Shown piece by piece: positions 9,430-17,672 of a DNA stretch of 64,000 bases; positions within the stretch are counted from its first letter, which is position 1; the number at the start of each line of letters is the position of its first letter. The notes beneath the pieces are model-generated. The model was not told the origin of the DNA, searched no databases, and was given only the letters and a program-made list of their open reading frames with translations. The DNA is taken from positions 2,170,001-2,234,000 of the forward strand of contig NZ_CP067140.1 of assembly GCF_028553805.1 (NCBI RefSeq), read 5' to 3'. The position numbers and the translations under genes were made by a program. The stretch comes from Paracoccus saliphilus (GTDB lineage: Bacteria > Pseudomonadota > Alphaproteobacteria > Rhodobacterales > Rhodobacteraceae).

Positions 9430-9575
9430 TCGGCTCGACTCTTCCGCACATCGCGCGCTTGAGGGTCTCGGAGAAAAGTCGGAACAGTTCGTCTTCGCGG
9501 AAACGGCCGTGGCGGTTCTTGGAGAACGTCGAATGATCCGGAACAAGATCAATCAAATAGAGCCTACGAAACCAT
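9430..9575 (-). pseudogene. Relic of an IS1182/IS5-type transposase
   Basis: The 515 bases between the hydrolase and the GntR gene contain a minus-strand frame reading RWFRRLYLIDLVPDHSTFSK followed by NRHGRFREDELFRLFSETL. That is the conserved N-terminal segment (PDHSTFSKNR) of IS1182-like and related IS5-superfamily transposases. The rest of the transposase is missing and no terminal repeats were found. The remainder of the gap shows no gene. Confidence 0.7.
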
Positions 9576-9716
9576 CTAAACGGCAAGCAGAAAGCGCCCG
9601 ATAAACATGTGCCTCTCGGGATTTGATATGACGGAGCTAAGCCAACCGGAGCACGAGCCTTGCGCAATTTTTCTCTATACATCACGTAACTGCTCAACCC
9701 CGCTTAGACTGGCGGA

Positions 9717-10448
9717 CTACGATTGTTGCGCCATCGCAATGACGTCGAAGTCAAAGTCATTGTCATAGCGCGCGTGCAAGAACTCCATGAACCGGGAGTG
9801 GAACTGCCGCGTGTGTTCGTGAGCGAGCTTGTCGGCCTCACCCGCATTCCGGGCGCGGATTGCCTCAATGATGTCGTAGTGATCAGAGGAGAGCAGTCGG
9901 TCCGAGGAAGACGAGTGGATATAGTCGAAATGCATATGCAGCATCCGTCGCCCTTCGTCGAGAAGCCGTTCGTAGGAGCGCGCGAGATATGGGTTCTTGC
10001 CCGCCGCGGCAACGCTCATGTGGAAGTCACGGTTCGTTGCTGACATCGCGAGATAGTCGTTCTCGCGGCACGCGGCGTCAAAAGCCTGTGCTTCGGCCTC
10101 CATGGCGGCGAGGTCGGCTTCGGTTCGGTTGCGTGCCGCGAGGCGCGTGTTGATCCGCTGCAAATAGTCGAGCGCCTCGACATACCGCGGGAAACCCACA
10201 AGGTCGATCGGAGCTACAAGTGTAGAGCGGTTCGATAGCATTTCCACAAGACCGTCGCCCGAGAGCCGGACAAGCGCCTCTCGGACCGGCGATCGCGACA
10301 TTGCGAATCTGTGCGAGATGGTTGTCTCGTCCAGTGGAGCGCCAGGTTCGAGCTCGAGCGTCAGAATCTCCCGCTTAAGTTCCTCGTAGATGTAGCGCGC
10401 GCCTTTTCCGCGCGCCTGTTTTTCTGCCGCCGAGTTCTTTTCGTTCAT
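9717..10448 (-). CDS. GntR-family (FCD) repressor of the hydroxyproline operon
   Basis: The protein has 243 residues. The ATG at 10448 (MNEKNSAAEK) was chosen because the longer frame would read into the operator region. The N-terminal winged helix (about 15-80) contains YIYEELKREILTLELEPGAP and the recognition segment SHRFAMSRSPVREALVRLSGDGLV. The C-terminal FCD all-helical ligand domain (about 95-225) has the metal-ligand pattern typical of the family: D and H in NRDFHMSV, and later His residues in SSDHYDIIEAIRARNAGEADKLAHEHTRQF. It is divergent from the ABC-transporter operon and probably represses it and itself through the TGTCGACA sites at 10508-10560. A matching block upstream of 20433 suggests a second target. 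Confidence 0.9.
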   Translation of the reverse strand: MNEKNSAAEKQARGKGARYIYEELKREILTLELEPGAPLDETTISHRFAMSRSPVREALVRLSGDGLVEMLSNRSTLVAPIDLVGFPRYVEALDYLQRINTRLAARNRTEADLAAMEAEAQAFDAACRENDYLAMSATNRDFHMSVAAAGKNPYLARSYERLLDEGRRMLHMHFDYIHSSSSDRLLSSDHYDIIEAIRARNAGEADKLAHEHTRQFHSRFMEFLHARYDNDFDFDVIAMAQQS

Positions 10449-10507
10449 CTTTCTCAACCTGTCTCGTGAGTGTCGTTTCGAGCTTACCAAACTCTCAACG
10501 GGAAATC

Positions 10508-10560
10508 TATTGACAAGACGACATGATGTCGACAAGCATTTGAATGCAGATTGTCGACAG
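10508..10560 (+). promoter_or_regulatory. Promoter and GntR operator of the hydroxyproline operon
   Basis: A consensus-like -35 box TTGACA (10510-10515) is followed by the palindrome CGACAT-G-ATGTCG (10519-10531), which overlaps TGTCGACAA. A second TTGTCGACA follows, with its GTCGAC core at 10553-10558, 25 bases after the first core at 10528-10533. TTGTCGACAA fits the TnGTnnnACnA-type half-site logic of FCD GntR regulators. The block sits between the divergent repressor and transporter genes and recurs at 20364. Confidence 0.65.
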
Positions 10561-10570
10561 GGAGACATCG

Positions 10571-11614
10571 ATGAAACTCGCAAAAAAATTCATGCTGGCA
10601 ACCACGGCTTTGGCGGGGCTCGCCTCCGCAGCCTCATCAGAGGTTGCCGATGACAGCCGCCTGAAGACGGTTCTCGACCGTGGATTACTCCAATGTTCCG
10701 GACATAACGGCTCGTTCTTAGGCTTCGCTGAGGTGAATGATGAGGGCAACTGGAAGGGTATCGATATTGATCTATGCCGCGCTCTGGCTGCGGGTCTTTT
10801 CGGCACCGCAAAGGACAACCTCGAGATTGTGCCGATCTCCTGGGCGCAACGGTGGCCCGCGCTTCAGTCCGGGGATATAGACGTGGTTATTAAAGCGTCT
10901 GGCTGGACGCAAAGCCGCGATACTGATTTGAACCTCGCGTTCAGCCGCCCATATTTCATCTCCACTTACCAAACGATGGCGCATGCCGAGCTCGGCGCGG
11001 AAACTTTGGCGGACCTTGGAGGCGGCACCCTTTGCGTTGGTGCCGGCACCTCGACGGAACGCGCCGCAGCAACGTATCTCGAGGCCAATAACATCGAAGC
11101 GGAATTATTGACTTTCGAGAACGGGGACGAACTCCGCAACTCCTATTACGAAGGCCGTTGCGACGGTCAGGTCGAGATTGCGCCAGGCCTAGCGGCTGGT
11201 CGCGTCGACGCTCCGAATGGAGCTGAGAACCATGTGATATTACCTGACGTTATCGCACTCGAAGCAGTTGGAATCGTAGTGCCAGAAGGAGATGATGACT
11301 GGCTGGACATTCAGAACTGGATGCTGTCGTCACTCTGGTTCGCCGAGGCGGAAGGCATCACGTCAGAGAACGTCGACGACATCCGCGCCAACCCACCCTC
11401 TGAGGTGGTGGCCAAGTTTCTCGGCGTAACGCCCGGCTACGGTGAGCGTCTCGGCCTCGACGACGACTGGGCCTACAATATGATCAAGGAAGTGGGCAGC
11501 TATTCCGAGATTTATGATCGCAATATCGGCTCAGGTTCACGCTACGGCCTCGAACGCGGGCTAAACGCGCTCTACAAGGATGGGGGCGTTTTCTATCCGA
11601 TGATCATCGACTGA
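10571..11614 (+). CDS. Amino-acid ABC transporter substrate-binding protein (AapJ-like)
   Basis: The protein has 347 residues with a Sec signal peptide (KKFMLATTALAGLASAASS). The start at 10571 has GGGAGA six bases upstream. The mature part is a family 3 polar-amino-acid binding protein: LKTVLDRGLLQCSGHNG, then GIDIDLCRALAAGLFG, DVVIKASGWTQSRDTDLNLAFSRPYF, and a C-terminal domain with NRYGLERGLN-like text (SRYGLERGLNALYKDGGVFYP). This matches the large ~340-residue AapJ/BztA subtype rather than the ~260-residue HisJ type. It captures the substrate in the periplasm for the AapQMP-like importer that follows, probably hydroxyproline or its betaine given the catabolic genes downstream (inference). 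Confidence 0.9.
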   Translation: MKLAKKFMLATTALAGLASAASSEVADDSRLKTVLDRGLLQCSGHNGSFLGFAEVNDEGNWKGIDIDLCRALAAGLFGTAKDNLEIVPISWAQRWPALQSGDIDVVIKASGWTQSRDTDLNLAFSRPYFISTYQTMAHAELGAETLADLGGGTLCVGAGTSTERAAATYLEANNIEAELLTFENGDELRNSYYEGRCDGQVEIAPGLAAGRVDAPNGAENHVILPDVIALEAVGIVVPEGDDDWLDIQNWMLSSLWFAEAEGITSENVDDIRANPPSEVVAKFLGVTPGYGERLGLDDDWAYNMIKEVGSYSEIYDRNIGSGSRYGLERGLNALYKDGGVFYPMIID

Positions 11615-11697
11615 TCCATCTTCGGTCGGAAAGGAGGCGATCTTTCCCGGCCAATCAGAAAAACCTATAACCTGCAAATGGTTGAGGAACGCCAATT

Positions 11698-12864
11698 ATG
11701 TCCGCGATACCGAAGAACAAATATATCCGCGACACTGGACTGCAGATTGTTTTCGTTGGGGGCCTGATCCTGCTGATCCTGATGATGGTGCTCACCGCCC
11801 GAACGAACCTCGCCGCGCAGGGGTTGACCTCGGGGTTCGGCTTTCTCGAGCGCACCACCGGGTGGCGGATCAGTTTCTCGCTGATCGAGTATTCAACCTC
11901 GTCCACCTATGCGCGTGCCATCCTTGTCGGCCTACTGAATTCGCTCTTTTTGGGGGTCCTGTCGCTGCCATTGGCAACTCTGATCGGTATCAGCATCGGC
12001 GTTATGCGCACGTCGGGCAACGGCATGGCCGAACTTCTCGGTACGATCTATGTCGAGATCTTCCGGAACGTGCCGATCATCCTTCAGCTCTTCTTCTGGT
12101 ACGCGCTCCTCTTGGCGCTTCCCTCGCCCCGCAACGCTGATCCGATCCTGGGATCGATTGCTCTGACTGGGCGCGGCATCTACATCCCTGGCCTTAACGT
12201 GTCGGGGGCGTCGGTTCTTGTCGCCGTGCTGATCCTGCTTGCGGGTGCAGCCCTGCATCTCCGGGGCCGGAAAACCCGATGGGCCCGGGCCGACCGCGGT
12301 CAGATTCGGCGCGAGCAACGTTTCCTGTGGGCTGTGGCCAGCCTTTTCACCGTAATGTGCTTCTGGCTGGGCCGCCTCCCCGGGACCCCGCTACTCTCGC
12401 TACCCGAGGCACGCGGCCTCAATTTCGACGGCGGCATCAGCATCTCGCCCGAACTCATGGCCTGCGTGATCGCGATCTCAGTTTATGGCGGGGCCTACAT
12501 TGCCGAAATCATCCGCTCCGGTTTCAATGCCGTACCGAAGGGCATGAGCGAAGCCGGCCGCGCGCTCGGGCTTTCGGGCTTCCAGGTCTTTGCACGCATT
12601 CGTCTGCCATTGGCCATCCGGATCGTCATGCCCACAATGATCAACCAGTTCGTCTGGCTGTTCAAGGCGACGACTATCGGCATCGCCATCAGCTTCACCG
12701 ATTTTTTCATGGTTATCTCTACCTCGATCAATCAGTCGGGTCAGACCCTGGAACTGATCGGAATTCTCATGGCCGGCTTCCTCGCCATTAACTACTCGCT
12801 CGCCTGGGTGTTGAACCGTGTCAACGACGCGATCGCGCTCCGCGGCACACAGCTGAGGATGTGA
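11698..12864 (+). CDS. Amino-acid ABC transporter permease (AapQ-like)
   Basis: The 388-residue inner-membrane permease of the His/Glu/Gln/Arg family has the long insert between helices typical of AapQ/BztB. The N-terminal membrane helix (about 15-38) is followed by LVGLLNSLFLGVLSLPLATLIG and VEIFRNVPIILQLFFWYALL. The EAA loop that docks the ATPase is EIIRSGFNAVPKGMSEAGRALGLSGFQVFARIRLPLAIRI near residues 270-305. It lies 83 bases after the binding protein and is followed four bases later by its partner permease. With that partner it forms the heterodimeric channel. Confidence 0.9.
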   Translation: MSAIPKNKYIRDTGLQIVFVGGLILLILMMVLTARTNLAAQGLTSGFGFLERTTGWRISFSLIEYSTSSTYARAILVGLLNSLFLGVLSLPLATLIGISIGVMRTSGNGMAELLGTIYVEIFRNVPIILQLFFWYALLLALPSPRNADPILGSIALTGRGIYIPGLNVSGASVLVAVLILLAGAALHLRGRKTRWARADRGQIRREQRFLWAVASLFTVMCFWLGRLPGTPLLSLPEARGLNFDGGISISPELMACVIAISVYGGAYIAEIIRSGFNAVPKGMSEAGRALGLSGFQVFARIRLPLAIRIVMPTMINQFVWLFKATTIGIAISFTDFFMVISTSINQSGQTLELIGILMAGFLAINYSLAWVLNRVNDAIALRGTQLRM

Positions 12865-12868
12865 TCCA

Positions 12869-13951
12869 ATGACTGTCGGTTTCTCCGCCCACCAGATCCC
12901 CCGCCAGCCGTTGCCGCAGATCCTGAAGGATCACTATTTCGCGACGAAGGTCGACACCGTGGTCACAGTCAGCTTCGGCCTTCTTACGCTCTGGTTCCTC
13001 TGGTCCATCCTCGAATGGGCAGTACTGCATGCCTATTTCGACCCCGCGAACCGCGATGCCTGTGTACAGTCCAAAGGTGCCTGCTGGGCCGTGGTCTCGG
13101 CCCGCTGGCGGATCGTCCTTTTCGGGCTCTATCCCTTCGAGGAGCAGTGGCGCTCGGGGCTTGCCTGCCTTGCCATCATCCTGACCGTCGGGCTAAGCTG
13201 CCTGCCGTGGTTCTGGAACGCCAAGCGCCTTCCAATGCTCTGGATCGCTGGTTTCGCCGCTTTCTATATCCTGATGCGCGGGGGTGTCTTCGGGTTGACC
13301 CCAGTTAACGAACGCGACTGGGGCGGGCTGGCGCTGACCCTCTTCATCTTCGCAGCGGTCGTGCTGATCGGAATGCCGCTGGCCATTGTCTTTGCGCTAC
13401 TACGCCGATCAGAGCTGCCGTGGATTTCCCGGACAATGGCGCTTGTCATCGACACCATCCGGTCTCTGCCGCTTCTGACGATCATGTTCGCCTTCGCGAT
13501 CGTGCTGCCCTTCGCTACGCCGCACTGGATGAGCGGCCAGCAGCTCTATCGCGTAATCGTAGGCTACGCGATCTTCTTCGCCTGTTACCAAGCCGAAATC
13601 ATCCGGGGCGGGATGCAATCTCTGCCGGCCGGGCAGGAGGAAGCGGCCAAGGCGCTCGGCCTTGGATACTGGCAGCGTATCAGCCATATCGTCCTACCGC
13701 AGGCCTTCCGCAACGCCCTGCCGCCCACAATCAACCAGGTCGTCATCACCTTCAAGGAAACCTCGCTCGTGACGATCATCGGGTTCTTCGACATCCTGGC
13801 CTCGGGGCGGGCGGCGTCCGGTACCAGCGAGTGGTCCTTCGCGACGGTCGAGGTCTACGTCTTTGTCGCCTTTATCTTCTTCGTCTTCGTCTTCTCGCTC
13901 TCCCGCTATGGCGCGTATCTCGAACGCCGCCTTGGCGTGGGCGTCCGATAA
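12869..13951 (+). CDS. Amino-acid ABC transporter permease (AapM-like)
   Basis: The second permease subunit has 360 residues. It shows several membrane helices, two cysteine-containing periplasmic segments ([13 protein letters not shown]), and the EAA motif [40 protein letters not shown] near residues 245-285. Family members pair with AapQ-type permeases. The stop TAA overlaps the first possible ATG of the ATPase gene, giving tight coupling. It acts in the inner membrane as half of the channel for the substrate delivered by the protein encoded at 10571. Confidence 0.9.
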   Translation: MTVGFSAHQIPRQPLPQILKDHYFATKVDTVVTVSFGLLTLWFLWSILEWAVLHAYFDPANRDACVQSKGACWAVVSARWRIVLFGLYPFEEQWRSGLACLAIILTVGLSCLPWFWNAKRLPMLWIAGFAAFYILMRGGVFGLTPVNERDWGGLALTLFIFAAVVLIGMPLAIVFALLRRSELPWISRTMALVIDTIRSLPLLTIMFAFAIVLPFATPHWMSGQQLYRVIVGYAIFFACYQAEIIRGGMQSLPAGQEEAAKALGLGYWQRISHIVLPQAFRNALPPTINQVVITFKETSLVTIIGFFDILASGRAASGTSEWSFATVEVYVFVAFIFFVFVFSLSRYGAYLERRLGVGVR

Positions 13952-13962
13952 TGGAGGCTACC

Positions 13963-14703
13963 ATGTCAGCCCCCGCCATCCGCATCTCCGGCATGAACAA
14001 GCTCTACGGCCAGTTCCATGCGCTCCATGACATCGACCTGACCGTTGAGCGCGGCGAGAAGGTCGTCATCTGTGGCCCCTCCGGGTCGGGCAAGTCGACC
14101 CTCATCCGCTGCATCAATAGGCTGGAGGAACACCAGTCCGGCACTATTGAGGTCATGGGCACCTGCCTCGACGACAACGTCGACCATATCGACGAAATCC
14201 GGCGCGAGGCGGGCATGGTCTTTCAGAACTTCAACCTGTTCCCGCACATGAGCGTGCTGGATAATTGCACGCTCGCTCCGGTGCTCGCCCGGAAGACACC
14301 GCGGGCCGATGCCGAAGCGACGGCGCTGCGCTACCTCGCGCGAGTCAAGATCCCCGAGCAGGCACACAAATTCCCCGGCGAGCTGTCCGGTGGACAGCAG
14401 CAGCGTGTCGCGATCGCGCGGGCGCTGTGCATGAACCCCAAAATTATGCTCTTCGACGAGCCAACCTCGGCCCTCGACCCCGAGATGATCTCAGAAGTTC
14501 TGGACGTCATGGTGGGCCTCGCGAGGGAAGGAATGACCATGGTCTGCGTGACCCACGAGATGGGCTTTGCGCGGCAGATAGCGGACCGGGTTATATTCAT
14601 GGCCGACGGCCGAATCGTCGAACAGGCTCCGCCTGAGGACTTCTTCAACAACCCGCAAAACGACCGCACGAGAGCCTTCATCGGCCAAGTGATGGGGCAC
14701 TGA
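13963..14703 (+). CDS. Amino-acid ABC transporter ATP-binding protein (AapP-like)
   Basis: The 246-residue ABC ATPase has Walker [10 protein letters not shown], the Q loop [10 protein letters not shown], signature LSGGQQQR, Walker B IMLFDEP, the D loop SALDPE and the switch His in CVTHEM. The start at 13963 is preferred over the ATG at 13951 because GGAGG lies five bases before it. The earlier ATG overlaps the upstream stop and remains possible. It energises import through the AapQM-like permeases. A 58-base gap separates it from the first catabolic gene, which has its own AGGA site. Confidence 0.93.
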   Translation: MSAPAIRISGMNKLYGQFHALHDIDLTVERGEKVVICGPSGSGKSTLIRCINRLEEHQSGTIEVMGTCLDDNVDHIDEIRREAGMVFQNFNLFPHMSVLDNCTLAPVLARKTPRADAEATALRYLARVKIPEQAHKFPGELSGGQQQRVAIARALCMNPKIMLFDEPTSALDPEMISEVLDVMVGLAREGMTMVCVTHEMGFARQIADRVIFMADGRIVEQAPPEDFFNNPQNDRTRAFIGQVMGH

Positions 14704-14761
14704 TCTGCACTGGCTCGACCCGGCGGCCACGAACACAGGACAAGAAAAAAGGACTCCCACC

Positions 14762-15640
14762 ATGAAACTTCAAGGTGTCATGCCTGCCCTCGTCACGCCC
14801 TTCGGCGAGGACAACAAGATCGACTTCAAGGCCTTTGAAACTCACCTGACGAACCTGCGTGCTGCAGGCGTCTCGGGCTGGGTGCCCTGCGGGTCGTCTG
14901 GCGAATACAACCTGATGAGCGATGCTGAGCGCGACGAGGTACTGAAGTTCGTCAAGGACTTCTCCAGCGAGGACGAGATCTTGATCGCTGGCACCAACGC
15001 GCCGCATACGGCGGGCGTGATCGAAAATACGCGCCGCGCCAAGGAGATCGGCTTTGACACGGTGCTTCTAGCGCCCCCTTTCTACACCAAGCCCACCGAC
15101 GCGGAGCTTGTGAGCCACTTCAAGGCGGTGCTTGAGGCGGTGGATGTTAATATCGTGCTCTATTCCTACCCAGACAAGGACGGGATCGAGATCAGCTATG
15201 ACTTATTGGATGCACTAGCCGACCACCCTCGCGTTATCGGGATCAAGGAAAGCTCAGGCTCACTGCAGCGCGCCATTGGTATCGCAACCCGCTACAAGAA
15301 TCGCATCCAGCTTGTCTCCGGCTCGGACGACATTGCGCTCGACTTCATGTTCTGGGGCGCGGATTCGTGGATCTGCGGACCGGCCAACTGCATGGGCAAG
15401 GCGGTCTGCGATCTCGACCGGACCTACCGGGCCGGCGACCTCGGCAGGGCGAAAGAGCAGATGGCGACACTCTACAACGCAATGAACATTCTCGAATCCG
15501 GAAAATTCGTTCAGAAGCTGAAATACGGCTGCGAGCTTCAGGGCACATCAGTCGGCGAATGCCGTCTGCCGCTTGGGCCGTTGAGCGACGAGGAAAAGGT
15601 GGCGTTCCGCACGGCGATGGAACCCATCCTGAACTGGTAG
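14762..15640 (+). CDS. 1-pyrroline-4-hydroxy-2-carboxylate deaminase (DHDPS family)
   Basis: A 292-residue member of the dihydrodipicolinate synthase / N-acetylneuraminate lyase family. The TIM barrel carries the Schiff-base lysine K162 in VIGIKESSG and the partner tyrosine Y134 in IVLYSYP. The substrate-carboxylate loop reads CGSSGEYNLMS, where DHDPS proper usually has GTTGE. In the company of an epimerase, a D-amino-acid oxidase and a semialdehyde dehydrogenase, the natural role is deamination and ring opening of 1-pyrroline-4-hydroxy-2-carboxylate to 2-oxoglutarate semialdehyde. Assignment is from family plus neighbourhood; sequence alone would also allow other aldolase or lyase activities. 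Confidence 0.82.
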   Translation: MKLQGVMPALVTPFGEDNKIDFKAFETHLTNLRAAGVSGWVPCGSSGEYNLMSDAERDEVLKFVKDFSSEDEILIAGTNAPHTAGVIENTRRAKEIGFDTVLLAPPFYTKPTDAELVSHFKAVLEAVDVNIVLYSYPDKDGIEISYDLLDALADHPRVIGIKESSGSLQRAIGIATRYKNRIQLVSGSDDIALDFMFWGADSWICGPANCMGKAVCDLDRTYRAGDLGRAKEQMATLYNAMNILESGKFVQKLKYGCELQGTSVGECRLPLGPLSDEEKVAFRTAMEPILNW

Positions 15641-15702
15641 CCTCCTCAACTGGGGCGGCCCCGACCGTCCCGATCTTTTACCCTGATAAGGTGGAAGGCA
15701 TC

Positions 15703-16950
15703 GTGACTGACACTGGCTGGACAACACTTGTCATCGGCGCTGGCGTGATCGGGGCGGCAATTGCGCATGAACTGAAAAAGCGTGGTCGACGGGTGATCCT
15801 CGTCGACCGGGATGCGCCGGGCCGGGGTGCCTCCTATGGCAACATGGCCTCTATCGCCGTGACCGAGTTCATGCCATCCTCACGCCCGTCCGTGTGGCGC
15901 CAGATCCCTGGCTGGCTCATGGACCCGGAAGGTGCGGTCTGCGTGCGCCCCGCCTACATGCCGAGGCTGACGCCGTGGTTCCTACGGTTTCTCGCGGCAA
16001 GCCGACCGCGCAAACTGCGCGACCTTGAGGCGCAAGGGGCGGCGCTCTGCAAGCGCGCCCTGCCCGACACGCAGGCTCTCCTGCTGGAGATCGGCGCAGC
16101 GGACGACCTGTCGCAGGAAGGCTGCCTCTCGCTCTATACCGGTAAGGCCGAGTTCGCGGCGGACCGCGACCATATAGAGATCCTCGAACGCTTCGGTTTC
16201 CGGCACGAAATCCTTGGTCACAACGCCATTCGCGACCTCGAACCCGAGATCACCGCGAAGATCGACAGGGCCGTACTGTTCCCCGACAACCGCTCACTGA
16301 AGGATCCGTATCGTTATGTCACCCGGCTGGTGGAACGGTTCGAAGGGCTCGGCGGCACCGTTCTGCGCGGGACCGTGGCTGATTTCGAAAGGGGCGCACG
16401 TATCGAGGCGGTGCGGCTGGTCGATGGCACGCGCCTCGCGGCAGACGAGGTTGTGCTCTGCGCCGGCGCCTTCACCGCGCGGCTGTCAAAAAAGCTCGGC
16501 GAACCGATCCCGCTCGAGACGGAGCGCGGGTATCACACGCAGATCGCCAAGCCAGGTATCTCGATACGCCATTCGATCATCTGGCCGGCACGCGCCTTCA
16601 TGGTGACGCCGACGGCCGGTGGCATCCGCGTGGGAGGCACTGTCGAAATGGCGGGCCTCGAGGCACCCCCGGACTATCGTCGGGCGAAGATCACCGTGAA
16701 GCGCGCCTGCGAGGCTCTGCCGAACCTTACCGTTGAGGACACAACCGAATGGATGGGCCACCGCCCCGCGCTGCCTGACACAGTTCCGGTGATGTCCGCC
16801 TCCGCGAAGATTCCGGGCGTTTACTACGCGACGGGCCACGGTCACCTCGGACTGACCTATGCCGCCACCTGCGGGCGGTTGATGGGCCAGCTGATTACCG
16901 GGGAAAGGCCCGAGATCGACCTTCATCCCTATCGTATCAACCGTTTCTGA
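15703..16950 (+). CDS. FAD-dependent D-amino-acid (cis-4-hydroxy-D-proline) oxidase/dehydrogenase
   Basis: A 415-residue DAO-family flavoprotein. The dinucleotide fold is at the N-terminus: TLVIGAGVIGAAIAHELKKRGRRVILVDRD, then GRGASYGNMA. The C-terminal FAD-binding end GVYYATGHGHLGLTYAATCGRLMGQLI is also present. A GTG start is used, with GGAAGG a few bases upstream; an earlier in-frame GTG at 15691 is possible. Family members oxidise D-proline or D-hydroxyproline to the cyclic imine. Here it would produce 1-pyrroline-4-hydroxy-2-carboxylate, the substrate of the gene before it. It probably passes electrons to the membrane or oxygen. Confidence 0.85.
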   Translation: MTDTGWTTLVIGAGVIGAAIAHELKKRGRRVILVDRDAPGRGASYGNMASIAVTEFMPSSRPSVWRQIPGWLMDPEGAVCVRPAYMPRLTPWFLRFLAASRPRKLRDLEAQGAALCKRALPDTQALLLEIGAADDLSQEGCLSLYTGKAEFAADRDHIEILERFGFRHEILGHNAIRDLEPEITAKIDRAVLFPDNRSLKDPYRYVTRLVERFEGLGGTVLRGTVADFERGARIEAVRLVDGTRLAADEVVLCAGAFTARLSKKLGEPIPLETERGYHTQIAKPGISIRHSIIWPARAFMVTPTAGGIRVGGTVEMAGLEAPPDYRRAKITVKRACEALPNLTVEDTTEWMGHRPALPDTVPVMSASAKIPGVYYATGHGHLGLTYAATCGRLMGQLITGERPEIDLHPYRINRF

Positions 16951-16963
16951 AAGGAGCCGAGAC

Positions 16964-17665
16964 ATGACCGACAAGGTATGCCTCATCGTCGGTGGGGGGC
17001 GCGGCATGGGTGCCGCGACCGCCCGAGAAATGTATGGACGTGGCTACAAGCTGGCCTTGATGTCCCCGTCGACAAGTTGCGAAGAACTGGCCGCCGAACT
17101 CGGCGGCGTCGCGCGTCGCGGCAAAGCCGAGAATGCCGAGGACATACAAGGCATCTTCGATCTAGCCATGGGCGCATGGAGCCGCGTCGACGCGGTGCTG
17201 ATCCATGTCGGCGGACCGCCCAAGGGGGACCTTCTGGAGATTTCCGAACAGGATTGGGATAAGGCGAACGCGATGGTCATCAAGCCGGTGATCCGCATGG
17301 CTAAACTGGTCACGCCAGTGATGGAGAAACAGGGCGGCGGCTCGATCGTGAACATCACAACATTCTCAGCCTTCGAGCCCTCGCTGATCTTCCCGACGTC
17401 CAGCGTCTACCGCGCCGGGGTCTCCTCCTTCACAAAGCTCTACTCTGATCGCTATGGCCCCTCAAACATCCGCATGAACTGCATCCTGCCGGGCTTCACT
17501 GACAGCCTCGATCTTCCGCAGAAATACGCGGACATGTCCGCCTTGGGACGCCTTGGCCACGCTAAGGAGCAGGGCAAGGCTGCAGCCTTCCTGCTATCGG
17601 AGGACTCGAGCTACATCACCGGCCAGAGCCTCCGGGTCGACGGCGGCGTGACGCGGGCGATGTGA
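16964..17665 (+). CDS. Short-chain dehydrogenase/reductase with an altered active site
   Basis: The protein has 233 residues with a Rossmann fold: CLIVGGGRGMGAATAREM at the nucleotide site and the C-terminal SSYITGQSLRVDGGVTRAM typical of classical SDRs. The catalytic Ser is present (S135 in NITTFSAF) and so is the Tyr (Y149). The lysine of the YxxxK motif is replaced by Val (YRAGV, V153). It is embedded in the hydroxyproline operon, 13 bases after the oxidase and 7 bases before the aldehyde dehydrogenase, but no standard step of the pathway needs an SDR. Its role is unknown; it may act on a side product or have lost reductase activity. Confidence 0.8.
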   Translation: MTDKVCLIVGGGRGMGAATAREMYGRGYKLALMSPSTSCEELAAELGGVARRGKAENAEDIQGIFDLAMGAWSRVDAVLIHVGGPPKGDLLEISEQDWDKANAMVIKPVIRMAKLVTPVMEKQGGGSIVNITTFSAFEPSLIFPTSSVYRAGVSSFTKLYSDRYGPSNIRMNCILPGFTDSLDLPQKYADMSALGRLGHAKEQGKAAAFLLSEDSSYITGQSLRVDGGVTRAM

Positions 17666-17672
17666 GGCCAGC

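Noticed and set aside
13420..13962. Long N-terminal extension of the AapP-like ATPase
   Set aside because: The extra codons are a shadow of the AapM-like permease gene; the ATPase family begins at about MSAPAIRI with a good ribosome site.
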